A stretch of DNA of 64,000 nt from CBDHCC01 sp965261015 (GCA_965261015.1 CBDHCC010000001.1:124001-188000), one strand, 5' to 3'. Numbered from the stretch's first letter, positions 46,826 through 56,033 are shown. Notes: generated by a model from the sequence alone, not told the origin. A program made the numbers and translations.

Positions 46826-48777
46826 CCGATCCCAAGCCGACCCCGCCCAAGGGTCCCAACCCGTGGACCAAGAACATCCTGCTGTGGGTGGGCATCTTCT
46901 TCGGGCTGGCGCTGTTCGTGTCGCTGCTGACGCCGTCGTCCGCCCCGGCCAACAGCCTGGCCTATTCCGATTTCGTCCAGAAGGTGGACGCCGGCGCGAT
47001 CCGCTCGGCGGAGATCAGCGGCGACATGGTGGCGGGCGAGCTGACCAGCGGCGACAGCTACTCGGTGATCGTGCCGCAGCAGGACGCCACCTTGATGAAG
47101 CGGCTGACGGACAGCGACGTCACCGTGCGGGTGAAGCCGGAAGAGCGTCCGTCGATCTGGACCTACCTGCTCTACCAGTCGCTGCCGTTTCTGCTGATCA
47201 TCGGCGTCGCCTTCTTCGTCATGCGCCAGATGCAGAAGAACGCCGGGTCGGGTGCCATGGGCTTTGGCAAGTCCAAGGCCAAGATGCTGACGGAAAAGCA
47301 GGGCAAGGTCACGTTCGACGATGTCGCCGGGATCGAGGAGGCGCGCGAGGAACTGGTCGAGATCGTCGAGTTCCTGAAGGACCCGTCGAAATTCGCGAAG
47401 CTGGGCGGCACGATCCCGAAGGGTGCGCTGCTGGTCGGCTCGCCCGGCACCGGCAAGACCTTGCTCGCACGCGCCATCGCGGGCGAGGCGGGCGTGCCGT
47501 TCTTCACCATCTCGGGTTCCGATTTCGTCGAGATGTTCGTGGGCGTGGGCGCGTCCCGCGTGCGCGACATGTTCGAGCAGGCCAAGAAGAACGCGCCGTG
47601 CATCGTCTTCATCGACGAGATCGACGCGGTGGGTCGCCATCGCGGGGCCGGCATCGGCAACGGCAATGACGAACGCGAGCAGACGCTCAATCAGCTGCTC
47701 GTCGAAATGGACGGGTTCGAGGCCAATGAGGGCATCATCATCATCGCGGCCACCAACCGGCCCGACGTGCTGGACCCCGCCCTGCTGCGCCCCGGCCGCT
47801 TCGATCGTCAGGTGGTCGTGCCGCGGCCCGATATCGAGGGTCGCGTGAAGATCCTGGAGGTCCATTCCAAGGGCAAGCCGCTGGCCCCCGACGTGGACCT
47901 GCGCACGGTCGCGCGCGGCACGCCGGGCTTTTCCGGTGCGGACCTCGCCAATCTGATGAACGAGGGCGCTCTCCTGGCGGCGCGCAAGGGCAAGCGGCTG
48001 ATCGCCATGCGCGAGCTGGAGGAGGCCAAGGACAAGGTGATGATGGGCGCGGAACGCCGTTCCATGGTCATGACGGAGGACGAGAAGAAGGCGACCGCCT
48101 ATCACGAGGCGGGCCACGCGCTGGTGTCGCTCCACGTCCCCGGCTGCGATCCGTTGCACAAGGTCACGATCATTCCGCGCGGCCAGGCGCTGGGCGTCAC
48201 GTGGAACCTGCCGGAGCGCGACCGCTTCTCCATGTCCATGCAGCAGATGAAGGCCAGGCTGGCGCTGTGTTTCGGCGGGCGGATCGCCGAACAGCTGATC
48301 TACGGTCTCGATTCGCTCAACACGGGGGCCGCCAACGACATCCAGCAGGCGACCGACATGGCGCGCGCCATGGTGATGGAATACGGGATGAGCGAGAAGC
48401 TCGGCTGGCTGCGCTACAAGGAGGGCGGCGGAGAGACGTTCCTGGGTCAGCAGATGGGCAACAGCTCGCACATCAGCCCGGACACGGCCAAGATGATCGA
48501 CTCGGAGGTGCGCCGCATTATCGAGGAGGCGGAGTCGACGGCGCGCACCGTGCTGACCGACAATCTGGACGAACTGCATCGGCTGACCGACGCCCTGCTG
48601 GAGTACGAGACCCTGACCGGTGAGGAGTCGAAGCGTGCGATCGCGGGAGAGCCGGTCGGCCGGGACATCGACGGCGGCAACAACACGCCGCGCCCGATCA
48701 CCGGTGGCGCGTCGGCCATACCCAAGACGAACCGACCCAAACGCCCGTTCGGCGATCCCAAGCCGCAGGCGGGCTGA
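46822..48777 (+). CDS. ftsH: ATP-dependent zinc metalloprotease FtsH
   Basis: 651 residues. Two N-terminal membrane helices flank a periplasmic domain (about residues 15-135). The AAA domain has Walker A GSPGTGKT at 206-213 (most FtsH have GPPGTGKT), Walker B IVFIDEIDAVG, and the SRH region NRPDVLDPALLRPGRFD. Zinc protease site HEAGH at 428-432. The hexamer degrades unassembled membrane proteins and short-lived regulators. The Ser in the P-loop is conservative and unlikely to abolish ATP binding. ATG overlaps the tilS TGA by four bases. Confidence 0.96.
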   Translation: MTDPKPTPPKGPNPWTKNILLWVGIFFGLALFVSLLTPSSAPANSLAYSDFVQKVDAGAIRSAEISGDMVAGELTSGDSYSVIVPQQDATLMKRLTDSDVTVRVKPEERPSIWTYLLYQSLPFLLIIGVAFFVMRQMQKNAGSGAMGFGKSKAKMLTEKQGKVTFDDVAGIEEAREELVEIVEFLKDPSKFAKLGGTIPKGALLVGSPGTGKTLLARAIAGEAGVPFFTISGSDFVEMFVGVGASRVRDMFEQAKKNAPCIVFIDEIDAVGRHRGAGIGNGNDEREQTLNQLLVEMDGFEANEGIIIIAATNRPDVLDPALLRPGRFDRQVVVPRPDIEGRVKILEVHSKGKPLAPDVDLRTVARGTPGFSGADLANLMNEGALLAARKGKRLIAMRELEEAKDKVMMGAERRSMVMTEDEKKATAYHEAGHALVSLHVPGCDPLHKVTIIPRGQALGVTWNLPERDRFSMSMQQMKARLALCFGGRIAEQLIYGLDSLNTGAANDIQQATDMARAMVMEYGMSEKLGWLRYKEGGGETFLGQQMGNSSHISPDTAKMIDSEVRRIIEEAESTARTVLTDNLDELHRLTDALLEYETLTGEESKRAIAGEPVGRDIDGGNNTPRPITGGASAIPKTNRPKRPFGDPKPQAG

Positions 48778-48856
48778 CGAGGGCCGGCGGCGGTCGGAGT
48801 TCACGGCGAGTTCACCGCGCAAGGCCTAGCGGTGGCGCGCACGTCAGGGGACCTTC

Positions 48857-49225
48857 ATGCGAACGATCACACTTCTGGCCCTGGGTGCGTGCGCCTTTGC
48901 GGCCGCCGCGCCGCTCATCGCCATGCCGGTCAGCGAGTTCCTGCCGCGCGCGGAGCGCCTGAAGGCGAAGGGTCCGGCGGCCATGTTCTCGTCCGACCTG
49001 AAGCCGATCATGAGCGAGATGAAGCGGGTCGTCGGCCAGTACAAGGTCGACCTCGCGCAGGATCGGGCCGCCGGCCGGCCTCCGCGATCCTGCCCACCCA
49101 AGGGCAAATATTCGGTCAAACCGGACGAGTTCCTGTCCGCGCTGCGCGCCATTCCGGCCAACCAGCGCGGGATTGACATGGTGGAGGCGTTCCACCGCTA
49201 CATGGCGGCGAAGCATCCCTGCTGA
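48857..49225 (+). CDS. Small exported protein of unknown function
   Basis: 122 residues with a signal peptide (MRTITLLALGACAFAAAAP...) and a mature part of about 100 residues ending in a Cys. A second Cys (RSCPPKG) could pair with it. The C-terminal half (KPDEFLSALRAIPANQRG in part, then AFHRYMAAKHPC) looks ordered and non-repetitive. AGGGGA precedes the ATG by five bases. I do not recognise the family. Confidence 0.7.
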   Translation: MRTITLLALGACAFAAAAPLIAMPVSEFLPRAERLKAKGPAAMFSSDLKPIMSEMKRVVGQYKVDLAQDRAAGRPPRSCPPKGKYSVKPDEFLSALRAIPANQRGIDMVEAFHRYMAAKHPC

Positions 49226-49355
49226 GGGCGATCACGTCTTCTGCAACACGGGCAGGACAACCTCGGCCGATAGGGCACCGTGCCAGGACTGCCGCGCTCT
49301 CCACTCCATTCCGGAGGCTAAGGATTCGCGAAACACTCCACCATCCGGCTGAGGC

Positions 49356-50444
49356 TCAGCCCAGCGCGCCCAGCGCGAGCAGGATGGCGGCGAACAGCCC
49401 CACCGCGAACCAGATGAAGACGCTGAGCAGCAGAAACCGCGCGATCGTGCCGCGGTTCGAGAGTTCGTAACTGCCGCGCAGGTGGACGAAGATGTGAACC
49501 GGTGCCAGCAGGCAATAGGCCACGCCGATCGCAAAAGCGGGCAGGCCGAACGCGCCCAGCACCATCAGCGCCACGCCCAGCAAGGTCATCGCCGCGATGG
49601 AGTAGGTCACGAAGACCGTATGGTCGTACAGGCCCAGATCGCGCCGCCAGAAGAACAGCAGCCACACGAACGGCACCGACAGGGGGATCAGCGCCCAGGA
49701 GAACTTATAGCTGTTCGCCTGCACCTTATAGACGACGAGTGCCGGGTCCTGGGCGATCTTCTTCACGGCCGTGTCGAGTGTGGAGTTGCCGGTCCCGTCT
49801 TCTTCGGAATCAAAGACCTTTTGGCCCCACGCGGCCCGCGCCTGGCGAACGAAGGGCAGGGCGGCCCGCGCACGATCACGCTCGGCCAGCCGAGTTGTCT
49901 TGACGGAGCCCGCTTTCGCATCACCGTCGATCGCCTGTGGATCGGATGCCGGCTCGCCGATCTTCGTGCCGACCAGGACCGTCCCGCCGTCTTCCTTATC
50001 CACGGTGACGCCGAAATCGCCCGACACCCGTCCGTCGGTGGGGCCGGCCTCGGCAACCTCCTTCAGCGACGCCTCGGCTCGCGCCAGTCCCGGCCCGATC
50101 AGATTCTCCTCGCCGATCTCGAACAGGTGCAGGCCCAGCACCTGCATGGCCAGGAACAGGACGGTGATCGAGAACAGGAACATGCCCATCGGCGACACGA
50201 AGCGCCGCCGCTCGCCGTGAATGTAGCGGCGCGTGAGCTGCCCGGGCCGGAGCGCGAGGAGTGGCAGGGTGGCGGCGAGCTTGCCGTCAAGGTGCAGAAC
50301 GCCGTGCATCAGATCGTGGCCGATGCCCGCGATCGAACGGTGGACGTGCGCGGCTTGGCCACAACCGTGGCAGTGCTCGCCGGTCAGCGCGGTGGCGCAG
50401 TTGCGGCAGGTGGCGGACTCCGCGTGATCCGCCGTGCTTGCCAT
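49356..50444 (-). CDS. DUF3667 domain-containing membrane protein
   Basis: 362 residues. N-terminal zinc ribbon CRNCATALTGEHCHGCGQ, then VHRSIAGIGHDLMHGVLHLDGK and LRPGQLTRRYIHGERRRFVSPMG in pieces, the family core just before the first membrane helix. A soluble insertion of about 130 residues separates helix 1 from four C-terminal helices. Function unknown; the family occurs mainly in sphingomonads, xanthomonads and Bacteroidetes. The ATG at 50444 has GGAGG seven bases upstream, whereas the frame start at 50501 has no site. Confidence 0.85.
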   Translation of the reverse strand: MASTADHAESATCRNCATALTGEHCHGCGQAAHVHRSIAGIGHDLMHGVLHLDGKLAATLPLLALRPGQLTRRYIHGERRRFVSPMGMFLFSITVLFLAMQVLGLHLFEIGEENLIGPGLARAEASLKEVAEAGPTDGRVSGDFGVTVDKEDGGTVLVGTKIGEPASDPQAIDGDAKAGSVKTTRLAERDRARAALPFVRQARAAWGQKVFDSEEDGTGNSTLDTAVKKIAQDPALVVYKVQANSYKFSWALIPLSVPFVWLLFFWRRDLGLYDHTVFVTYSIAAMTLLGVALMVLGAFGLPAFAIGVAYCLLAPVHIFVHLRGSYELSNRGTIARFLLLSVFIWFAVGLFAAILLALGALG

Positions 50445-50584
50445 CGTCCGCCCTCCGCTGCTGAGCGAGACGCTATGGCAAGAAGAGCGGCCCCTCGACA
50501 AGCTCTCCGGCGCGATGTGGAGAACCGCCCCAGTCTCCTACCGCTCCGCTCGGGCTGGGACGCGTCAAAGCTGGCGGTCCGCCT

Positions 50585-51163
50585 TCATTCCACCGACCAG
50601 CCGATCGGCTTGTAGGTGCCGCCATTCGAGGCCGGCGCGGAACAGGCGGTCAGCCCGACCACCAGGTCCATCGCCGCGCGAAAGGCGACGGTGTCTCCGG
50701 CCTTGGAAAGCGGAGGCAGGACCTGCAGTCGCCCAGTCGCCCCATCGACGGGAACGTTCATGAAGCAGTTGAAGGCGGTGGGGATCGCGTCCTCGACCAA
50801 GCCATAGGGGGCCAGCGCCGCCAGCAGATTGCCTTGGCAGCCCCGGTGCGGCGGCTCGTCGTCGTAGCACAGCCGGAACGTCGCCTCGCTGCACGGTGTC
50901 AGCAGGAAATCGTGGCGCCCGACCGTGTCGCCGACGATCTCCAGCATCGGGTTGGACCGGTTCGACCACAGGGTCGCGCCGGTGGTGAGGTCGATCGCCT
51001 CGTTGTAATCGAACGTGCGCCCGTTCGACAGGATCTCGCCCACGTCTCTTCGATTCACGGCCAGAAGGTCCGAGACTTGGCCACCCTCCAGGTCGCAGAC
51101 GGTCAGCGTCTGTCCGGCCGACAGCTCGATCGCGACGCCGGACCGGGGTTCGATCCGGTTCAA
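50585..51163 (-). CDS. DUF1989 (urea carboxylase-associated family) protein
   Basis: 192 residues. It opens LNRIEPRSGVAIELSAGQTL, followed by DLEGGQVSDLLAVNRRD, the DYNEAI/TTGATLWSNRSNPML block and the Cys-containing RGCQGNL and FNCFMNVPVD motifs of the DUF1989 family. Characterised members include the CgdA/CgdB subunits of carboxyguanidine deiminase. The start is TTG at 51163, overlapping the TGA of the YqcI/YcgG gene as TTGA. This coupling implies that the two products work together, probably on a guanidino or N-hydroxyguanidino compound; that last step is inference. Confidence 0.8.
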   Translation of the reverse strand: MNRIEPRSGVAIELSAGQTLTVCDLEGGQVSDLLAVNRRDVGEILSNGRTFDYNEAIDLTTGATLWSNRSNPMLEIVGDTVGRHDFLLTPCSEATFRLCYDDEPPHRGCQGNLLAALAPYGLVEDAIPTAFNCFMNVPVDGATGRLQVLPPLSKAGDTVAFRAAMDLVVGLTACSAPASNGGTYKPIGWSVE

Positions 51164-51855
51164 GCGTCGGCCGCCTCGACCGGGCGGCCGGAGAAGGGGC
51201 ACCGCCAGTCCTCCGCCACCGCACGACCGGAATATTGCCGCGCCTCCGAGACCGAACCGTGGCGCGCGAGCATGGGGTTGATGGACCCGGCCAGCGCCTC
51301 GTCCCGGGTCAGGATCGCCGAACGCAGGGTCTCGTACCGACCGGACCGGCGCAGCTCCTCGAACTGGTCGTGCAGGTTGAACACCAGGACCGGCCGTTCG
51401 AACCGGCGCGCGGGGCGACTGGCGTTCGGGTGCAGGCCCACAACGAAAAAGGCTTCGCCGCCGAACGACAGGGAAAAATGGGGGTCGTCGGGATCGGTCG
51501 AGACGCGACCGTCGGGGGCGTGGCCCAGCCAGGCGTCCTTGTCCGACAGGGATTGGACACGGCTCCACAAGGCGTCCTCGAACCCCGTCTCGGTCAGGTC
51601 GCCGGGACGGTCGAACACAACCGCGAAGGAGCGGAACAGGCCGGGGTCGGCGCGATAGTCGGCGGCGAACCGCGCCAGCGCGTCGTGGACGCGCAGATCG
51701 TCCCACGCGCTGGTCAGGTCGGCGGCGTGGAGGATGGTCAGCGTGCCGCGATTGAGCGCTGCCTTGGCGCCCACACAAGGGAAACCGTCCTCCGCGATCC
51801 AGGCGCGGAACGCCTCGGCCGCGCGGGTGCGCGCCGCGTAATCTATATTAAGCAT
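51160..51855 (-). CDS. YqcI/YcgG family heme-dependent N-hydroxylase-like protein
   Basis: 231 residues. Family blocks: FPCVGAKAALNRG near the N terminus, FRSFAVVFDRPGDLTETGFEDALW in pieces, SFGGEAFFVVGLHPNASRPARRF in pieces, FNLHDQFEELRRSGRYE in pieces, and a closing DWRCPF. Studied relatives are heme enzymes that hydroxylate guanidino nitrogens: DcsA on L-arginine in D-cycloserine synthesis and GntA in guanitoxin synthesis. No other guanitoxin or cycloserine genes are in the window. Start ATG at 51855; the gene is first of the pair and divergent from nadD with 91 bases between. Confidence 0.82.
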   Translation of the reverse strand: MLNIDYAARTRAAEAFRAWIAEDGFPCVGAKAALNRGTLTILHAADLTSAWDDLRVHDALARFAADYRADPGLFRSFAVVFDRPGDLTETGFEDALWSRVQSLSDKDAWLGHAPDGRVSTDPDDPHFSLSFGGEAFFVVGLHPNASRPARRFERPVLVFNLHDQFEELRRSGRYETLRSAILTRDEALAGSINPMLARHGSVSEARQYSGRAVAEDWRCPFSGRPVEAADA

Positions 51856-51946
51856 CTGATTTTCACCATCTTTCGTCTCGGTCTCGCAACCGTGCGATCG
51901 CGATTCGAGTTCCCCTGACCGGTTGCGGGCCTTAGGCCCGGCTGCG

Positions 51947-52579
51947 ATGGCGAAGATCGGACTTCTGGGCGGCAGCTTCAACCCGGCGCACCGCGGTCAT
52001 CGCGCGATCAGCCGGCACGCGGTCCGCGCGCTGCGGCTGGACCAGGTCTGGTGGCTGGTCTCGCCCGGCAATCCGTTGAAGGCGGGTCGGCGCGACATGG
52101 CGCCGTTCGCCGCGCGGTTGCGGTCGGCCCGCGACCGGGCGCGCGGACTGCCGATCCGCGCCACTGGGATCGAGGCGACCCTGGGCACGCGCTACACGGT
52201 CGACACCGTGCGCGCGCTGATCGGCCGCTATCCCCGCCACCGCTTCGTCTGGCTGATGGGCGGCGACATCGTGGCCGAATTTCATCGCTGGCGGGATTGG
52301 CGGGCGCTCGCGGGAACGCTGCCGATTGCCGTGATCGACCGCCCGGGTTATGACGGACTGGCCGGCGCGAATGTCGCGGCGGTCTGGCTGAGGCGGTTCG
52401 TCCACCGCCCGGACCAGGCGTCGCACTGGACGCAGTGGAGCCCACCGGCCGTCGTGCCCCTGCACCTGCCGCCCGACCGCACCGCCTCCACCGCGCTTCG
52501 GCGGGCCGACCCGGACTGGTCGGACCGCGCGCCGGCCGCTCCCATCCTCGACCCGCTCGCCCGCCGTCGCATCGGCTGA
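51947..52579 (+). CDS. nadD: Nicotinate-nucleotide adenylyltransferase NadD
   Basis: 210 residues. GLLGGSFNPAHRGH is the nucleotidyltransferase (T/H)xGH motif, WWLVSPGNPLK the substrate loop, and WLMGGDIVAEFHRW completes the family pattern. It makes deamido-NAD from nicotinate mononucleotide and ATP. The ATG at 51947 is chosen because it immediately precedes the first beta strand. It starts a co-directional run through COQ7 and is followed by rsfS within eight bases, a common bacterial order. Confidence 0.94.
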   Translation: MAKIGLLGGSFNPAHRGHRAISRHAVRALRLDQVWWLVSPGNPLKAGRRDMAPFAARLRSARDRARGLPIRATGIEATLGTRYTVDTVRALIGRYPRHRFVWLMGGDIVAEFHRWRDWRALAGTLPIAVIDRPGYDGLAGANVAAVWLRRFVHRPDQASHWTQWSPPAVVPLHLPPDRTASTALRRADPDWSDRAPAAPILDPLARRRIG

Positions 52580-52586
52580 CACGCTT

Positions 52587-52985
52587 TTGCCAGAAGGATC
52601 CCCCGACCTGCCCGCCACCATTCCGACCGCCGCCCCGGACACCGGGTCCGACATGCTGCATCGCCTGATCCTGGATCAATTGGACGACGACCAGGCGATC
52701 GACCTCGTGACCATCCCGCTCGCCGGGAAGAGCTCGATCGCGGACCACATGATCGTGGCGTCCGGCCGGTCCACCCGCCAGGTCGCCGCCATGGCCGGCA
52801 AGCTGGCGGAGCGGATCAAGAAGGAGACGGGCCGACCCGTGCAGACCGAGGGCCTGCCGCACGCCGACTGGGTCCTGCTGGATGCCGGCGACGTGATCGT
52901 CCACCTGTTCCGCCCCGAAGTCCGGGAGTTCTACAACATCGAACGGATGTGGAGCTTCGGCGAGGAGGCGGAGGCCGCGGGCTGA
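52587..52985 (+). CDS. rsfS: Ribosome silencing factor RsfS
   Basis: 132 residues from a TTG at 52587; ATG at 52653 gives 110 residues and begins just at the first conserved helix, so the start is unsettled. Core: LDDDQAIDLVTIPLAGKSSIADHMIVASG in pieces, then the EGLPHADWVLLDAGDVIVHLF block and FYNIERMW. RsfS binds L14 and keeps the ribosomal subunits apart in poor conditions. It lies between nadD and rlmH, the standard neighbourhood. Confidence 0.93.
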   Translation: MPEGSPDLPATIPTAAPDTGSDMLHRLILDQLDDDQAIDLVTIPLAGKSSIADHMIVASGRSTRQVAAMAGKLAERIKKETGRPVQTEGLPHADWVLLDAGDVIVHLFRPEVREFYNIERMWSFGEEAEAAG

Positions 52986-52999
52986 GCGATGGCCGTCCG

Positions 53000-53422
53000 G
53001 TGAGGCTGCACATCGTCGCGCGGGGACGCGCCGGACGCTCCGCGGAAGCGGATCTGACCGACCGGTATCTCACCCGCATCCGCTGGCCGACCGCCATCAC
53101 CGAACGGCCGGATCGGGGCGGCACCGCGCCACCGATGGCGGGCCGCACGGTGGTGGTCGCGCTGACCGAGGAGGGCGAGCCGTGGAGCTCGTTGGAGCTC
53201 GCGCGACGACTGGGCGGCTGGCGCGACGATGGGGTGGCGGAAGCGCGCTTCCTGCTGGGGGCGGCCGACGGGCTGGATGACGCGGAGCGCGCGACGGCCG
53301 ACCACCGGCTGTCCTTTGGCCGCGCGACCTGGCCGCACCTGCTGGCGCGCGCCATGCTGGCGGAACAGCTCTACCGCGCCACCGCCATCCTGGCCGGCCA
53401 CCCCTATCATCGGGAGGGGTGA
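53000..53422 (+). CDS. rlmH: 23S rRNA (pseudouridine1915-N3)-methyltransferase RlmH
   Basis: 140 residues, shorter than the usual 155 because of a reduced central region. SPOUT features: LLGAADGLDD (SAM knot, normally GGAxG), LSFGRATWPHLLARAMLAEQLYRA in pieces, and the closing PYHREG. The dimer methylates the 70S ribosome at position 1915. Start is GTG at 53000, 14 bases after the rsfS stop, with no ATG available. Confidence 0.92.
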   Translation: MRLHIVARGRAGRSAEADLTDRYLTRIRWPTAITERPDRGGTAPPMAGRTVVVALTEEGEPWSSLELARRLGGWRDDGVAEARFLLGAADGLDDAERATADHRLSFGRATWPHLLARAMLAEQLYRATAILAGHPYHREG

Positions 53423-54585
53423 TGCGGCGGTGGCTGGTCCCGCTGCTGCTGCTGGGGGTGACCGCCGCCGCGCCGCCGGTTGTCCCCTCTAGCACGGCGA
53501 TAACCGACCGGCTGGTCGCCGAGCGCCAGCGGCTGCGCGTCGCGCGCGCGGCGAAGCTGGCGGCCGAGTCGCGGGTCCGGACGCTGGACGCCCGCGCCGA
53601 ACAGGCGCGGGGCACGGCGGACCAGCGCGCGCGCGAGATCGATGCGATGCGCGGACAGGTCGCCGCGACGGAAGCCGATATCGCCGCCGCCCAGGCTCGG
53701 CTGGCGCTGGTGCGCGGCCTGCAACGCGCCCGCGCCGCGCGGCTGGGGCAGCGCCAGCGTCCGGTGGTCGAGCTGATGGCCGGGCTGGAGGCGCGCCGTC
53801 GCCGCCCCCCGGTGCTGGCGCTATTGCAGCCGACCAGCCTGGACGACTTCGTCCACACCCGCGCGGTGCTGGCGTCCGTCGCTCCGGCGGTGCAGGCGCG
53901 CACGGCGGCGTTGCGCGCGGACTTGCGACAGGCGCGCGCGCTGGAACTCACGGCCCGCTCCGCGCTCGCTACGGTCCGATCGGCGCGCGCGCGGCTGGCG
54001 GACGACCAGCGGCGGCTGGCGGAGGCCGGGACGGCGGCCCGCGCCCAGGGTCGCGCGTTCGCCACCCAGGCGCTGGGCGAAGGCGACCGCGCGCTGGCGT
54101 TGGGCGAAGAGGCGTTCGACATCGCCGATCGCCTGGGCACGCTTGCCCGAGCCGAGACGACCGCGGCGCGTCTGGCCACCCTGCCGGAGCCGAGCCCGCG
54201 ACCCGGCGCTCGCCCGGCGCCGCCGCGCCGCTCGACCTATCGGCTGCCGTTCGACGGGCCGCTGACGGTCGGGCTGGGCGAGCTGTCGGACACGGGAGTG
54301 ACCGCCAAGGGGCTGAGCTTCCGGGCCGCGGCCGGAGCCACCGTGCGCGCGCCGGCATCGGGCCGCGTCGTCTTTGCGGCCCCGTGGCGGCGCTACGGCC
54401 GCATCCTGGTGATCGAACACGGGGGCGGCTGGGTGACGCTGATCACCGGGCTGAAGGCGCTGGGCGTCGGCGTGGGCACCAGCGTGACCTCCGGTCAGCC
54501 GGTGGCGCGCGCCGCGGGCGAGCCGCTGCCGGTGACGGTCGAGCTGCGGCGTGGTGGGCGGGTGGTGGACATCTTGGGGCTGTAG
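53422..54585 (+). CDS. EnvC-like murein hydrolase activator (degenerate LytM/M23)
   Basis: 387 residues: signal peptide, a long coiled coil (about residues 30-250 with heptad-like Arg/Ala/Leu repeats), and a C-terminal LytM domain. The LytM fold is recognisable (VRAPASGRVVFAAPWRRYG, VIEHGGGWVTL) but the zinc ligands are gone: KGLSFRA where active enzymes have His, and VTVELRR instead of HxH. This is the state of EnvC, which activates cell-division amidases instead of cutting peptidoglycan itself. ATG overlaps the rlmH stop by one base (TGATG); GTG three bases upstream is possible. Confidence 0.88.
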   Translation: MRRWLVPLLLLGVTAAAPPVVPSSTAITDRLVAERQRLRVARAAKLAAESRVRTLDARAEQARGTADQRAREIDAMRGQVAATEADIAAAQARLALVRGLQRARAARLGQRQRPVVELMAGLEARRRRPPVLALLQPTSLDDFVHTRAVLASVAPAVQARTAALRADLRQARALELTARSALATVRSARARLADDQRRLAEAGTAARAQGRAFATQALGEGDRALALGEEAFDIADRLGTLARAETTAARLATLPEPSPRPGARPAPPRRSTYRLPFDGPLTVGLGELSDTGVTAKGLSFRAAAGATVRAPASGRVVFAAPWRRYGRILVIEHGGGWVTLITGLKALGVGVGTSVTSGQPVARAAGEPLPVTVELRRGGRVVDILGL

Positions 54586-54686
54586 CGCCGTCAAAAATCC
54601 AGATCCGATCAGCCATGGGCTGTTCAGGATCGATTGTGCTATGCGACGGTCCCGCAACCTGTCTTTGCCGAGGCCCGTCCACACCC

Positions 54687-56033
54687 ATGCCGAACGACCG
54701 CGCGACTCCGTCCCCCCGCCTCCGCCTGGCCCGCGCGGCCGCCGCCGTCGGCGCGCTGGCGCTCGTGCCGGTGGCGACCGCGGCGATGGCGCAGGTCGAC
54801 ACGACCACCACCGCCCAGCTGCAGCGCTTCGCCGATGTGTTCGAGCGGGTGAAGGCGCTCTATGTCGAACCCGTCACCGACCAGAAGCTGATCGACGGCG
54901 CGATCGCGGGCATGCTGTCCAGCCTGGACCCGCACTCCGCCTACCTGAACGAGTTCGACAACGAGAATCTGCGCACGCAGACCGATGGGAAGTATGGCGG
55001 GCTGGGCCTGACGGTTTCGCTGGAGGACGGCGCGGTCAAGGTCATCGCGCCCTTCGAGGACTCGCCGGCCGATCTGGCCGGGATCAAGGCCGGGGACTAC
55101 ATCACGCGGCTGGACGGCAAGCTGATCGTCGGTGGCACGCTGGACGAGGCCGTCGAGCAGATGCGCGGAGACCCGGGCACCACGATCACGCTCACGATCG
55201 CGCGGCCCGGCGCGGACGAGTCCCTCGAGATTCCCGTGACCCGGCAGATCGTCGAACTGAAGCCCGTGAAGTGGGAGGTGAAGGACAAGGTCGGGATCAT
55301 CAACCTGAACGGCTTCAGCCGCGACGCCGCCGACGAGGTCGCCAAGGCGATCGTGGGGATCAAGGCCCAGACGGGTGGCAAGCCGCTCGGCTACATTCTC
55401 GACCTGCGGTCCAATCCCGGCGGCCTGCTGGACCAGGCGATCGAGGTGTCCGACCTGTTCCTGACCGGCGGTCCAATCGTGGAACAGCGCGGGCGGATGC
55501 GGCGCGACAACGCCAAGTATTTCGCGCGTCCGGGCGACGCGACCGGGGGCGCGCCGATGATCGTGCTGCTGGACGTCGGCTCCGCGTCGGCGTCCGAGAT
55601 CGTCGCCGGCGCGCTGCAGGACGACCACCGCGCGCTGGTGATGGGCGAGCGCTCGTTCGGCAAGGGGTCGGTCCAGACCGTCTTCGACCTGACGCCCAGC
55701 ACCGCGCTTCGGCTCACCACCGCGCGCTATTACACGCCCTCGGGCCGATCGGTGCAGGAGGGCGGGATCAAGCCCGACATCCCCGTGCCGCAGCTCACCG
55801 ACCCCGATTGGAAGAAGCAGCCGCGCATCCGGGAAGCGGACCTGCGCCGTCATCTGGTCAACGAGCAGCTGAAGGACGAGAGCGTCATCGAGGACGATCT
55901 GAAGGACGATCCCCGCTTCGCCATGACCGCCGAACAGCTGAAGGCCAAGGGCGTGGAGGACTTCCAGCTGTCCTACGCGATCGAGACGCTCACGCGCCAG
56001 CGGCGCGCGGTGGCGCGGGGCGGCGCCCGGTGA
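54687..56033 (+). CDS. S41 carboxy-terminal processing peptidase (CtpA-like)
   Basis: 448 residues: signal peptide ending near Ala-Met-Ala-Gln, an N-terminal helical cap with LDPHSAYLN, a PDZ domain (GLGLTVSLEDGAVKV, DSPADLAGIKAGDYI), and the catalytic part with VGSASASEIVAGAL (Ser) and GERSFGKGSVQT (Lys). It trims or destroys periplasmic proteins from their C termini. The 101-base gap after the EnvC-like gene and the placing before dsbB match other alphaproteobacteria, where envC and ctpA are neighbours. Confidence 0.94.
   Translation: MPNDRATPSPRLRLARAAAAVGALALVPVATAAMAQVDTTTTAQLQRFADVFERVKALYVEPVTDQKLIDGAIAGMLSSLDPHSAYLNEFDNENLRTQTDGKYGGLGLTVSLEDGAVKVIAPFEDSPADLAGIKAGDYITRLDGKLIVGGTLDEAVEQMRGDPGTTITLTIARPGADESLEIPVTRQIVELKPVKWEVKDKVGIINLNGFSRDAADEVAKAIVGIKAQTGGKPLGYILDLRSNPGGLLDQAIEVSDLFLTGGPIVEQRGRMRRDNAKYFARPGDATGGAPMIVLLDVGSASASEIVAGALQDDHRALVMGERSFGKGSVQTVFDLTPSTALRLTTARYYTPSGRSVQEGGIKPDIPVPQLTDPDWKKQPRIREADLRRHLVNEQLKDESVIEDDLKDDPRFAMTAEQLKAKGVEDFQLSYAIETLTRQRRAVARGGAR

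Noticed and set aside
48194..48209. GTCACGTGGAAC in ftsH as a further parS
   Set aside because: One arm is lost (four mismatches) and the bases encode the conserved Gly-Val-Thr-Trp-Asn of FtsH.
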